The translations under genes and the position numbers were made by a program. The notes beneath the pieces are model-generated. The model saw only the letters and a list, made by a program, of their open reading frames with translations. It was not told the DNA's origin and did not search any database. A stretch of DNA of 64,000 bases from Hymenobacter sublimis (GTDB lineage Bacteria; Bacteroidota; Bacteroidia; Cytophagales; Hymenobacteraceae). Where the stretch lies: NCBI RefSeq assembly GCF_023101345.1, contig NZ_CP095848.1, positions 4,546,559 to 4,610,558 of the forward strand. Direction: 5' to 3'. How positions within the stretch are numbered: position 1 is the stretch's first letter; each line of letters starts with the position of its first letter. Shown here in pieces: positions 49,686 through 57,945 of this stretch.

Positions 49686-51800
49686 ATGAAATTTCTACCC
49701 TTCCTGTGTGTCGCCTCCGGGCTGAGTTGGTTTGCCTTGTCTGTGAGCGGGCAATCGGCCACCGCCCCGTCCGTCGCTCCTCCCGAGTCAGAAACGCGCT
49801 GCCTGCTTGTACCCCTAAACCCTGCTGCCCGCGCGGCCCACGTGCCCCTTATTGTGGAGGCGGAGGTGCTCGATGCCCAAGGCTTTCGGGCCGCCAACGG
49901 TCGTATTTACACCCGCCATCAACTGCAAGTATTTAAGCAGCTGAAAGGCGCTGCGCCCGCTCAGCTCACCGTCGTGACTGAAGGTGGCACCGTTGGCCTC
50001 GACCGACAACTACTCACTAACACCTTAGCGCTGCGGGTTGGGCAGCAGGGCGTGTTTTTTCTGGAAGCCGCCGCCTTTCCGGGTGTGCCGGCCGGCTCCG
50101 AGTGGGCCGTGTACGCCAGCCAGCAAGGATTCATAGAGTACGATTTGCGCACTGCAAGCGCCGCCGAGCCTTTCCGGCGCTACCCCACGCTTACGCCCGC
50201 CTTCTACCAAACCGTGGCGGGGGCCACGCCTCGGGAAGTCAGACCTAACCAGGCCTTGCAAGCTGCCCTAACACGCCGGGCTACCCCGGCGGGGGCCGCA
50301 AAGGTTTTGGCGCCCGTGGTGCTGGGCCTGTCGCCGACTAGCCTGACGGCCGGTACCGGCGCGGTGCTAACCATTACGGGCACGGGCTTTGGGGCCGCTC
50401 GGGGCAGCGGCTCGGTGGAGTTCCGGAATGCCGATGACGGCGGGGCTACCTTCACCAAGGTCAACGACGACGATTACGTGAGCTGGTCCGACACCCGGAT
50501 TCAGGTGCGCGTGCCTTCCTCCAGCGCTACGGGCAACCCGGCCGGTACCGGGCCGGTGCGCGTAACCTCCGCCGACCAGCTGCTGGTCACCAGCCTGCAA
50601 GCGGTGCAAATTGTGTACGCCGCTTCCAACGTGCAGGACAACCGGACCCGGCAGCGCGTGGTGCCTGCGCACCGCGGCCAGAACGAAAATGGGGGTATCT
50701 CATTTCGGTTTGAAACAGCCTTCACGGCCAATACAGCGGCTACGGCGGCCTGGCAACGGGCGTTGACTACCTGGCGCTGCCAGACCGGCATTAACTGGGA
50801 AGTGGGCGCCCCGCGTACCAACCGCGGCGCCACCGACGACGGCGAGAATGCCGTGGGTTTTGACAGTGGCTCGGAGCTGCCCACCAACGTATTAGGCCGC
50901 ACAACCAGTTACTACCGGGGCTGCTACCTGCCCAACGGGAACGTAACTTTCTACGTGGATGAACTGGATATGCAGTTCGATGATGGAACGAACTGGCAGT
51001 TTGGACCAGCGAATCCGGCCGCTTCGCAAATCGATTTTGAGTCGGTGGCGGTGCACGAGTTGGGCCACGCCCAGCAGCTTTCCCACCTGATTCTGCCCAG
51101 CGCTGTGATGCACTATGCCATTGCCCGCGGGCAGCGCAGCCGGGTGTTGGCCGCCGCCAGCGATATTGCCGGGGGGCGCTACGTGCTGCGTACCAGAAGC
51201 TTCCAGCCGCCAATTTGTGAGGTAGGAGCCATGCTGCCGGCTCCTCTAACGCGGCAGAGCGCCAGCTTTGTGGCAGGCATCGGAACCACCGTGCAGTGGT
51301 CTACCCAGAACGAGTGCTTCCTGAGCGGCTTTGTGGTGGAGCGGGCCTCATCTGATACTACGGCCGGCTGGCGGGTAGTAGGCTCGGTGCCGGCAGGTGC
51401 TGCTTCGGGCCAGTACCGTCTGCTCGATCCGCAGGCCCCCGCCGGCCTGAACTACTACCGCCTCCGCCTGCGCCGCCCCGATAACAGCCTGGACACTGCC
51501 GTACCCGTTGGCGTCACCGACGATGCTACCGCCGTCAATACACTCCAGGTTTTTCCTAACCCCTTGACTGGCAATGGCACGGAACTGAATCTGCAGTACA
51601 TCGGTGCTGCGGGTGGTACGCTCACCGTCCGCTTTTATGATGCCGTAGGGCGTTATATAGGAGGATCGTTGGTGAATTACCAAACCGGACTCAACCGGCT
51701 GAGAGTAGTCCCCCCGCCGTTGCGCCAAGGCTACTACTTGGTGCGCTGGAACGATTCCAACGGCCCGAAGGGCACTGTGCCGCTCATAAAAATCGAATAA
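49686..51800 (+). CDS. T9SS-exported metzincin-like zinc metalloprotease
   Basis: The product is 704 residues from ATG 49686 (MKFLPFLCVASGLSWFALSV); ATG 49659 is an alternative nine codons earlier. The signal peptide ends SVSGQ (about 23). An IPT/TIG-like domain lies at about 209-310 (PTSLTAGTGAVLTITGTGFG). The zinc site HELGHAQQLSH has H457, E458, H461 and H467, with a Met-turn at VMHY (Met475), as in matrixin-type metzincins. The C terminus (about 620-704, LQVFPNP and YYLVRW) is a type A T9SS sorting domain. It is likely a secreted protease or surface peptidase. A long terminator follows. Confidence 0.87.
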   Translation: MKFLPFLCVASGLSWFALSVSGQSATAPSVAPPESETRCLLVPLNPAARAAHVPLIVEAEVLDAQGFRAANGRIYTRHQLQVFKQLKGAAPAQLTVVTEGGTVGLDRQLLTNTLALRVGQQGVFFLEAAAFPGVPAGSEWAVYASQQGFIEYDLRTASAAEPFRRYPTLTPAFYQTVAGATPREVRPNQALQAALTRRATPAGAAKVLAPVVLGLSPTSLTAGTGAVLTITGTGFGAARGSGSVEFRNADDGGATFTKVNDDDYVSWSDTRIQVRVPSSSATGNPAGTGPVRVTSADQLLVTSLQAVQIVYAASNVQDNRTRQRVVPAHRGQNENGGISFRFETAFTANTAATAAWQRALTTWRCQTGINWEVGAPRTNRGATDDGENAVGFDSGSELPTNVLGRTTSYYRGCYLPNGNVTFYVDELDMQFDDGTNWQFGPANPAASQIDFESVAVHELGHAQQLSHLILPSAVMHYAIARGQRSRVLAAASDIAGGRYVLRTRSFQPPICEVGAMLPAPLTRQSASFVAGIGTTVQWSTQNECFLSGFVVERASSDTTAGWRVVGSVPAGAASGQYRLLDPQAPAGLNYYRLRLRRPDNSLDTAVPVGVTDDATAVNTLQVFPNPLTGNGTELNLQYIGAAGGTLTVRFYDAVGRYIGGSLVNYQTGLNRLRVVPPPLRQGYYLVRWNDSNGPKGTVPLIKIE

Positions 51801-51819
51801 ACAAGTAGTACACCCCAAG

Positions 51820-51879
51820 TAAAACCCGCTCGGCCGGTTGTAGCAGTAACACCGCTACAGCCAGCCGAGCGGGTTTTTT
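51820..51879. terminator. Rho-independent terminator between the protease and fabH-like genes
   Basis: AAAACCCGCTCGGCCGGTTG then TAGC (51821-51844) pairs with GCTACAGCCAGCCGAGCGGG then TTTT (51854-51877), followed by a T-run. It serves the convergent genes on both sides. Confidence 0.88.
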
Positions 51880-51899
51880 TATAAGGTAAGTACAGTTAT

Positions 51900-52847
51900 C
51901 TACCGTTCCAGCAGCATGGCCCCGTAGGAGTAACCCCCGCCAAATACGGTTACGACTACCTTGTGGCCGGGCTGTAGCTGGGCCCAGGTGTCGGCTAGGG
52001 CAATGGCAGCGCCGGCGCAGCCTGTGTTGCCCAGTTCTTCAATATTGGAAACGGCCCGGTCTTCCGACAAACCCAGTTGCTGCAGTACATTTTTGGTAAT
52101 GCGCAGATTGGCCTGGTGTGGAATCAGGTAGGTAATGTCACTGACGGCCAGATTGCTACGCTCCATAATCTGCTGGGTAACGCGCGTCATGTAGGTGCAG
52201 GCGTGCAGAAATACGTCTTTGCCGTGAGGCATCACAATGCCTTTTTCTACCGGCTTGAGGGTTACGGCATGGTCGGCCTTGCCCACGTTACCAGCCCCGC
52301 CAGTCAGGACGCTGCGCACGTGCAGGTCAGCGGGAGCTAGGCGCTCTGTGGTGAGCAGCAGGGCCGCCGCGCCGTCGCCCCACAAGTGACCAGCTACGGT
52401 GTCCTGCTCATTATTATAAGCCGTGTTATGCTCACTTACCACTACCAGGGCCCGGCTAGCTTTGCCCATGGCAAAGTAGCCTTCCACAATTTCCACGGCG
52501 TTTAGCAGGGAGGAGCATGCCGAGGAAATACTGACCACCGGAATATCCGACACGTTCAGCTCCCGCTGCACGGCGTGGGCTACCGTATAAATAGTGTCGT
52601 GGGGCGTGTAGGTGCCGGCCACAATCAGGTCTACTTCAGCGGAAAGGAAGGCCGTGGTTTGGCTAAGCACCCGGCGAGTGGCCTCCAAGGCCATGGTATT
52701 GGTGTTTTCCCCGCTGGCGGCCTTGCGGCGGGCCCTAATGCCGGTACGCTCCGTAATCCACTCGTGTGAAAGGCCGTTTAGCCGCGTAAAATGGTCGTTT
52801 GTAATGACTTCGGCGGGCAGATAGGCCGCCACCTGATGAATGTACAC
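51900..52847 (-). CDS. fabH: Beta-ketoacyl-ACP synthase III (FabH-like)
   Basis: The product is 315 residues from GTG 52847 (M-YIHQVAAYLPAEVITNDH); a GTG at 52898 would add 17 non-conserved residues. The catalytic triad is in place: Cys111 (SSACSS), His244 (LIPHQANLRI) and Asn274 (GNTGCAG), matching the C-H-N triad of KAS III. It has the TGIRARR start of the family. KAS III starts fatty-acid synthesis by condensing acetyl-CoA with malonyl-ACP, but some paralogues use other acyl groups in secondary pathways. No other fatty-acid gene is nearby, so this is a solitary copy and may be a specialised one. Confidence 0.9.
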   Translation of the reverse strand: MYIHQVAAYLPAEVITNDHFTRLNGLSHEWITERTGIRARRKAASGENTNTMALEATRRVLSQTTAFLSAEVDLIVAGTYTPHDTIYTVAHAVQRELNVSDIPVVSISSACSSLLNAVEIVEGYFAMGKASRALVVVSEHNTAYNNEQDTVAGHLWGDGAAALLLTTERLAPADLHVRSVLTGGAGNVGKADHAVTLKPVEKGIVMPHGKDVFLHACTYMTRVTQQIMERSNLAVSDITYLIPHQANLRITKNVLQQLGLSEDRAVSNIEELGNTGCAGAAIALADTWAQLQPGHKVVVTVFGGGYSYGAMLLER

Positions 52848-53007
52848 GGGTAGGAAAGCAGGGGTGAGGCAATGCAGGAATAAGGCGGCAAGGTACACGC
52901 TTGCGCTGCAAGTTGCCGCCTTTTCCGGCTGCGGCCCGTACTTTGTGCACGCCTTGCTCGTTCAACGCGCACCAGCGGCTCAGGTTCAGTGGGCTCTCTA
53001 TAAGATT

Positions 53008-53586
53008 ATGATGTTCTTTTCTTCTCCTTATCCGGGACGGGTAACGACGGCCGCTCTGGTAGCGGCGGGCGCCTTGGTAGCGTCTTCCGCTTTCGCTCAG
53101 AAGTACCGCACCGCCGCGGGCCTGCGCTTTAGTAAGAACAACTACGGCCTCACCATACAGCAAAAGGTTCTGGAAAAAACTACCCTGGAAGGCCTGGCCC
53201 TGGTAGGCTCGCGGGAGGTCAGCGCTACCCTGCTGGCCGAGCAGCACTTCGGCATTTTGGGCCCTAGCCTGAACTACTACTTCGGGGCCGGCGGCCACCT
53301 GGGCAATAACAAGGACACGGGTGGCTTCGGGGGCCTTGATGCGCTGGCGGGGGTAGAGTACAAGGTGGCTTTTACACCCTTCGTGCTCAGCCTTGATTTC
53401 AAACCCACCATTGAGTTTAACTCCGACGATTGGGCGCGTTTTCCCACCGCCTTATCGGTGCGCTACATTCTGGTGAAGGAAAAAAACAACGGCCTGTTTA
53501 ACGGCCTGTTCGGTGGCGACAAGGACAAGAAGAAACAGAAGACCAAGCAAAAGAGCAATTCTCGGCGCGGCTTGTTCGACTTCTAG
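53008..53586 (+). CDS. Beta-barrel-like envelope protein with a charged tail
   Basis: The product is 192 residues from ATG 53008 (MMFFSSPYPGRVTTAALVAA); upstream extension in the frame is not credible. A signal peptide ends SSAFAQ (about 28), then RTAAGLRFSKNNYGLTIQQK and short strands (EYKVAFTPFVLSLDFKP, FPTALSVRYIL) suggest an outer-membrane barrel. The C terminus (about 170-192) is Lys/Gln-rich (GGDKDKKKQKTKQKSNSRRG), which is unusual for a barrel end. The gene is divergent from fabH by 160 bp between start codons. No family is recognised. Confidence 0.7.
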   Translation: MMFFSSPYPGRVTTAALVAAGALVASSAFAQKYRTAAGLRFSKNNYGLTIQQKVLEKTTLEGLALVGSREVSATLLAEQHFGILGPSLNYYFGAGGHLGNNKDTGGFGGLDALAGVEYKVAFTPFVLSLDFKPTIEFNSDDWARFPTALSVRYILVKEKNNGLFNGLFGGDKDKKKQKTKQKSNSRRGLFDF

Positions 53587-53992
53587 CTAACAGAGTAGCT
53601 TTTTTTGGTAACGGCAGAAAGTACGGCCCCACTCCCTAGCCTCCAAGGCGGCAGGGGTTGGGGCCGTATTATTTGGGTAGATACTTACGCCAGTAAAAAC
53701 CTACTATCAGGCCACAGGTGCCACCCCACGCAGACTATGTTCAGTCCGAAAGAGGAAAAATATTCGGAGAGTAATAGAAATAAAAAATTTTGTCCTATAA
53801 AAAAGATAAAAGCTTGATATTCTGAGCCGGAAAAGCATTTCAATCGAGTGACGACAGTGCAGCGGGCTTAGAATAATGAAAACCGTCTTGTCTAATTAAT
53901 ACAATATAAAATTAAAATCTTGCAACAAAATATTTTATATCTACTTTTAGTAGCAGAAAAATACTGGCTTAGTTATACAAAATCATAACAAG
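53587..53992. other. AT-rich intergenic region before the PA14 gene
   Basis: The region is 406 bp. It contains an inverted repeat at 53621-53669 (ACGGCCCCACTCCCTAGCCT pairing with AGGGGTTGGGGCCGT-like bases) that may end the preceding gene, then a strongly AT-rich tract (53750-53970) with the candidate promoter at 53920-53949. No gene is seen. Confidence 0.55.
53920..53949 (+). promoter_or_regulatory. Candidate promoter of the PA14 gene
   Basis: TTG at 53920, 19 bases, then TACTTTTA at 53942-53949 resemble the Bacteroidota TTG/TAnnTTTG elements with A as last base; transcription would start about 40 bp before the ATG at 53993. Low certainty because the tract is AT-rich. Confidence 0.35.
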
Positions 53993-56869
53993 ATGAAATA
54001 CTTCTTCTCTTCCTGTAAGCACTACTGGTTAGTGGTGCTGCTGTGTGGTTTGTGGTGGTTGCCGGCCCAAAAGGCACAGGCACAAGCGGGCGGGTGCTCC
54101 GGCACCGACCCGGCGGGGCAAGCGGCCACTACCGGCTTATATGCGGAGTACTTTAGCCGGTACTTTGCTGATGACACTGGTTTCTTTTCCGACAATGCCA
54201 ATCCGGCCGGCCTGCGGCGGGTAGAGGCCCAGGTGAACTTCCCGACTGCGGCTAGCTTCGGCGACCTACGGCCCATTTCGGAAGGCACGGCCCAGGACCC
54301 GGACCGCTACAGCCTGCGCCTGCGCGGTAGCCTTAACATTGCCACCACGGGCACCTACACCTTCTACCTTACCTCCGACGACGCGGCCTACCTCTGGCTC
54401 GACAACGAGGCAACCGCTATTCCGCCTAACCCGGATGTGGCCCTGATTGCCATTCAGGGCAGTCGCCCGGCCCTAACGCGCACTGCTACCGTAACCCTGA
54501 CGGCCGGCCGTCATAATGTGCAGATTCTCTACGGCGACGACTGCTGCGAAAACGTGTTGGTGTGGGAATACGAAGGCCCAGGCATCGCCCGCCAGGTAGT
54601 GCCTTCTTCGGTGCTGTGTACGGGCTTGGTGCCGGTACCTCCTGTACCCCAAAGCATTAGCTATAGCCCGGCGGCGCGGGCCTTCCCGGCGGGTACTACG
54701 CTGAGCTCCGGCACCCCGGTAGTGCAGGCGGGCGGCGCGGCCCCCACTGGTTTTGCCATTGCCAACGTGGCCGCTCTGCCCGCGGGCATCAGCATCAACA
54801 GCGCCACCGGTGTGCTAACGGCTTCCGGCAGCGTGCCCCAAGGGAGCTACGATGTGGCCGTGGCCGTTACCAACGCCAACGGTACCAGCACCTTCCGCAA
54901 CGTCTTTCGCTTCACCGTTACGGCGCCCCTACCTACGGGCTGCGGCGGAACTGACCCCGGCGGGCAGACCGCAGCGGCTGGTCTGTACTCCGAGTACTTC
55001 AGTGGCTTCTTCGATGACGATCCGAACTTCTTCACCGGCCTTACCCCCGGCTTGGTACGCACGGACGCGCACATAAACTTCCCCCTGGAAGACAGCTTTG
55101 GCAACTTGCTGCCCGTAGCCACGGGCTCCCAAACGGCCCCCGACAACTTCAGCCTGCGCCAGCGGGGTAGCCTCTACCTGGCCGCAACCGGCACCTACAC
55201 CTTCTACCTCACTGCCGATGATGCCGCCTACCTCTGGCTCGACAACGCGGCCCTGGCCTCGCCGCTCGTGCTGGCAAATGCCACCATCAACAACGGCGGA
55301 GTTCACTCGGCCAAAACCGTAGCCGTTACCTTGAAACTCAGCGCCGGCCTGCACAATATTGCCCTGCTCTACGGCGACAAAGGCGTGGGCAATACGTTGC
55401 TGCTAGAATATGAAAGCGCTGATCTGAGCCTGGCCCGGACCGTGGTGCCCAGCAGCCTGTTCTGCACGTCGGTGCAGCCTCTGCTGCCGCTGGCAGTGGC
55501 CCTGAACTACTCGCCTGCTACCCTGCGCGTGGCAACTGGCCGCAGCGGTACCTCGGTAGCGCCCACGGCCACCAGCTCTTCGGCCGTGGTAGAATACCTG
55601 ATAAGCAACGCGGCCGATTTGCCAGCCGGCATTACCATCAACTCAGCTACTGGTCAGCTTTCGGTTAGTGCAGGGGTAGCCGAAGGCAGCTACGCCGTAA
55701 GCGTGGCCGCCCGCAACTCTGGTGGTACGGCCGTATTTGCCCAAGTGCTTACCGTGCAGGTGGTTGCCGCCGCTCCGGTGGGCTGCGCCGGCGTAGATGC
55801 CAACAGCGCCGTAGCTACTTCGGGCTTGTTCGTGGAGTATTTCCCGGGCTACTTCAACGATGATCTGACCTTCTTCTCTTCCACCGCGGCCACGCGCACC
55901 AACCGCACCCAGGCCATTGATTTCAGCAGCGCCGCAAGCTGGAGTGAGATTACGGGGCAGCAGGACCCTGACGGGTTCAGTGCCCGGTTCCGGGGGCGCA
56001 TCTTGGTGCCCACCACCGGTACCTACACCTTGCACCTGACCTCCGACGACGCCGCCTACCTCTGGCTGGACAATGCAGCCTTGGCATCCTCGCCTACCCC
56101 GGGCACGGCTCTTATCAGCAACAGCGGCATTCACGAGGCTACTACTAAATCGGGGGTGGTAAACCTCACGGCTGGCCTGCACGATATTCTGATTCTGTAC
56201 GGGGAAGCCGTGGGGCCCAACGTGCTGCGACTGGAGTACGAAAGCGCCGACGCCAACGTGTCGCGTCAGCTCGTATCGGCAGGCAGCCTCTGCACCACGC
56301 TTTCCAACGCGCCCCTACCCGTTACCCTCATTCGCTTCGGGGTGCAGCCCACCAAAACGGGAGTAGTAACCAGCTGGGAAACTTCGCAAGAGCTTAACAG
56401 CGCCACGTTTGTAGTGGAGCGCTCGGCCAACGGCCAGGTGTTCGAGCCGATTGGCCGGGTAGCCGCGGCGGGCACCACCCAGCAGCGTCAGCTCTATAGC
56501 TTCACCGACCGCGCCCCGTTTGCCGGTCAGAACTACTACCGTCTGCGCCAACTGGACAAGGATGGTACGGCCCACCTCTCGGGGGTAGTAAATACGCAGT
56601 GGAATGCCAGCGCCAATGGTCTGCAGCTGACCCTGTTCCCCAACCCCACGGCTACCGGAACCTGCACCGTGCGCCTGGAGCAGGCCGCGGCCACCGCTAC
56701 CCAGCTGCAAGTACTGGACCTGACCGGCCGAACCGTGTACCGCCAGCAGTTGCCCGCCGCCAGCACAACGGAGCACACCTTCCCTACCCGCCAGCTGCGC
56801 CCGGGAGTGTACATGGTGCGCGTAACTTCGGCCCAGGGCACTGTTACCCAACGCATAGAAGTGCAGTAA
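53993..56869 (+). CDS. T9SS-exported triple-PA14 surface protein
   Basis: The product is 958 residues from ATG 53993, with a signal peptide ending KAQAQ (about 31). Three PA14-type domains start at about 48, 329 and 610 (GLYAEYFSRYFADD, GLYSEYFSGFFDDD, GLFVEYFPGYFNDD). Each shows TGTYTFYLTSDDAAYLWLDN or a close variant. Short putative-Ig-like linkers (INSATGVLTASG and INSATGQLSVS) separate the first two pairs. The C terminus (about 879-958, LTLFPNPTATGTCTVRLEQ to MVRVTSAQGTVTQRIEV) is a T9SS type A sorting domain. PA14 domains bind carbohydrate in adhesins and glycosidases; here no catalytic domain is visible, so an adhesin-like role is likely. Confidence 0.88.
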   Translation: MKYFFSSCKHYWLVVLLCGLWWLPAQKAQAQAGGCSGTDPAGQAATTGLYAEYFSRYFADDTGFFSDNANPAGLRRVEAQVNFPTAASFGDLRPISEGTAQDPDRYSLRLRGSLNIATTGTYTFYLTSDDAAYLWLDNEATAIPPNPDVALIAIQGSRPALTRTATVTLTAGRHNVQILYGDDCCENVLVWEYEGPGIARQVVPSSVLCTGLVPVPPVPQSISYSPAARAFPAGTTLSSGTPVVQAGGAAPTGFAIANVAALPAGISINSATGVLTASGSVPQGSYDVAVAVTNANGTSTFRNVFRFTVTAPLPTGCGGTDPGGQTAAAGLYSEYFSGFFDDDPNFFTGLTPGLVRTDAHINFPLEDSFGNLLPVATGSQTAPDNFSLRQRGSLYLAATGTYTFYLTADDAAYLWLDNAALASPLVLANATINNGGVHSAKTVAVTLKLSAGLHNIALLYGDKGVGNTLLLEYESADLSLARTVVPSSLFCTSVQPLLPLAVALNYSPATLRVATGRSGTSVAPTATSSSAVVEYLISNAADLPAGITINSATGQLSVSAGVAEGSYAVSVAARNSGGTAVFAQVLTVQVVAAAPVGCAGVDANSAVATSGLFVEYFPGYFNDDLTFFSSTAATRTNRTQAIDFSSAASWSEITGQQDPDGFSARFRGRILVPTTGTYTLHLTSDDAAYLWLDNAALASSPTPGTALISNSGIHEATTKSGVVNLTAGLHDILILYGEAVGPNVLRLEYESADANVSRQLVSAGSLCTTLSNAPLPVTLIRFGVQPTKTGVVTSWETSQELNSATFVVERSANGQVFEPIGRVAAAGTTQQRQLYSFTDRAPFAGQNYYRLRQLDKDGTAHLSGVVNTQWNASANGLQLTLFPNPTATGTCTVRLEQAAATATQLQVLDLTGRTVYRQQLPAASTTEHTFPTRQLRPGVYMVRVTSAQGTVTQRIEVQ

Positions 56870-56880
56870 GGCCTTACAGA

Positions 56881-56913
56881 GCCGTCATGCCGAGCGGAGC
56901 GAAGCATGACGGC
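56881..56913. repeat. Compact palindromic element, GTCATGCCGAGCG family
   Basis: GCCGTCATGC at 56881 pairs with GCATGACGGC ending 56913, around a core CGAGCGGAGCGAA. It is a short form of the element at 7663-7754. It lies 12 bp after the PA14 gene stop. Confidence 0.85.
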
Positions 56914-56948
56914 CGGGTTTGCACCAAAGGTTCTTACTACTTGCATAT

Positions 56949-57003
56949 CACACCAACAAAAAGGGTCCCGGCTGCAGCAGCCGGGACCCTTTTTGTTGGT
57001 GTG
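56949..57003. terminator. Strong terminator between the PA14 and DUF2807 genes
   Basis: CACACCAACAAAAAGGGTCC then CGGCTGC (56949-56975) pairs exactly with 56977-57003 around a single central base. A-run and T-run flank the stem, so it can end both convergent genes. Confidence 0.9.
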
Positions 57004-57015
57004 AGGTAGCGGATT

Positions 57016-57723
57016 CTATTCCCGATGAACGCGGCCACTGCCCACCACCGAGCTTTTCACTTGGGGGTTGCCGGTTACGTACACGTCGCCGGAGCCCACA
57101 ATGCTAGCCGACAGCGTTTGGGTGGCCTGTACCCGGCAGTCGCCGGAGCCACTGATGCTCACGCTGCAGGTTTTGCTTTGCAGCTTGCCCGCTTTCACGC
57201 CCCCGGAGCCACTCACGCTAATAGCATGGTCGGGAGCGACGCCGGCCGCCTCGATGGTGCCGGAACCCGACAGGGACGAGCTGATTTTGCTGGCCGTAAC
57301 GCTGCTCAATTGCAGACCACCCGAGCCGCTCACGGCCAAGTCCAGGTTGTCGGCTTTAATGGGGTCGGCGGCCCGGATGTTGCCCGAACCGCTTACTGCC
57401 AGCGCCTTAATGGTAGGCATGGTCACGTACACCGTCACGTTGCCTTTGTAGTTGTAAGAGCTGAAGTAGCCTTCCTTCTTGGTGCCGATGCGCAGCCGCC
57501 CGTTGCTTACTACCGTTTCCAGGTGCTCTAGGTCCTCCGCGTCGCCGGTGACTTCCACTTTTTGGGGGCTACCCTGGCGCAGGATTACCTTCATCGAGCC
57601 CCCGAGCCCAACGGAAGAGAAGGCGCCCACGGAGCGGGTTTCGCGGGTATCGGCCAGGCGAAAGGCCGAGAACAGCAGCAGGGCCAGCAACAGGCCGGGC
57701 AAAAGAGTACGCAAGGTTTTCAT
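57016..57723 (-). CDS. DUF2807 (head-GIN) protein
   Basis: The product is 235 residues from ATG 57723 (MKTLRTLLPGLLLALLLFSA). A signal peptide (about 1-25) precedes a right-handed beta-helix region: GSG-type turns (SGSG or VGSG) recur seven times, for example VSGSGNIRAA, LSGSGTIEAA and IVGSGDVYVT. This regular spacing is the signature of the DUF2807 head-GIN domain of Bacteroidota. Role unknown; many such proteins are outer-membrane or periplasmic adhesion-like proteins. It is convergent with the PA14 gene. Confidence 0.88.
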   Translation of the reverse strand: MKTLRTLLPGLLLALLLFSAFRLADTRETRSVGAFSSVGLGGSMKVILRQGSPQKVEVTGDAEDLEHLETVVSNGRLRIGTKKEGYFSSYNYKGNVTVYVTMPTIKALAVSGSGNIRAADPIKADNLDLAVSGSGGLQLSSVTASKISSSLSGSGTIEAAGVAPDHAISVSGSGGVKAGKLQSKTCSVSISGSGDCRVQATQTLSASIVGSGDVYVTGNPQVKSSVVGSGRVHRE

Positions 57724-57884
57724 AACGAAATAAGAGTGAAGGTGGACGTCTGGCAAAATAGATGACGCTGGCTACTAAACCGTTGCCTGCTGACTGAAAA
57801 GAATTACTACCGACCTATATAGTGTCCAAGCCGTACCGTGAAACATTTCCCGGAAAACAGAAGGATGAAGGAAGAGCAGATGTG

Positions 57885-57921
57885 AAAACGCCTTTCCGCA
57901 CACGGCACGGAAAGGCGTTTT
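57885..57921. terminator. Terminator after the M13 peptidase gene
   Basis: AAAACGCCTTTCCG (57885-57898) pairs with CGGAAAGGCGTTTT (57908-57921), with an A-run that reads as a T-run on the minus strand, directly downstream of the M13 gene stop. Confidence 0.88.
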
Positions 57922-57945
57922 GGTTGTAGGATGATAACGAGCCGC

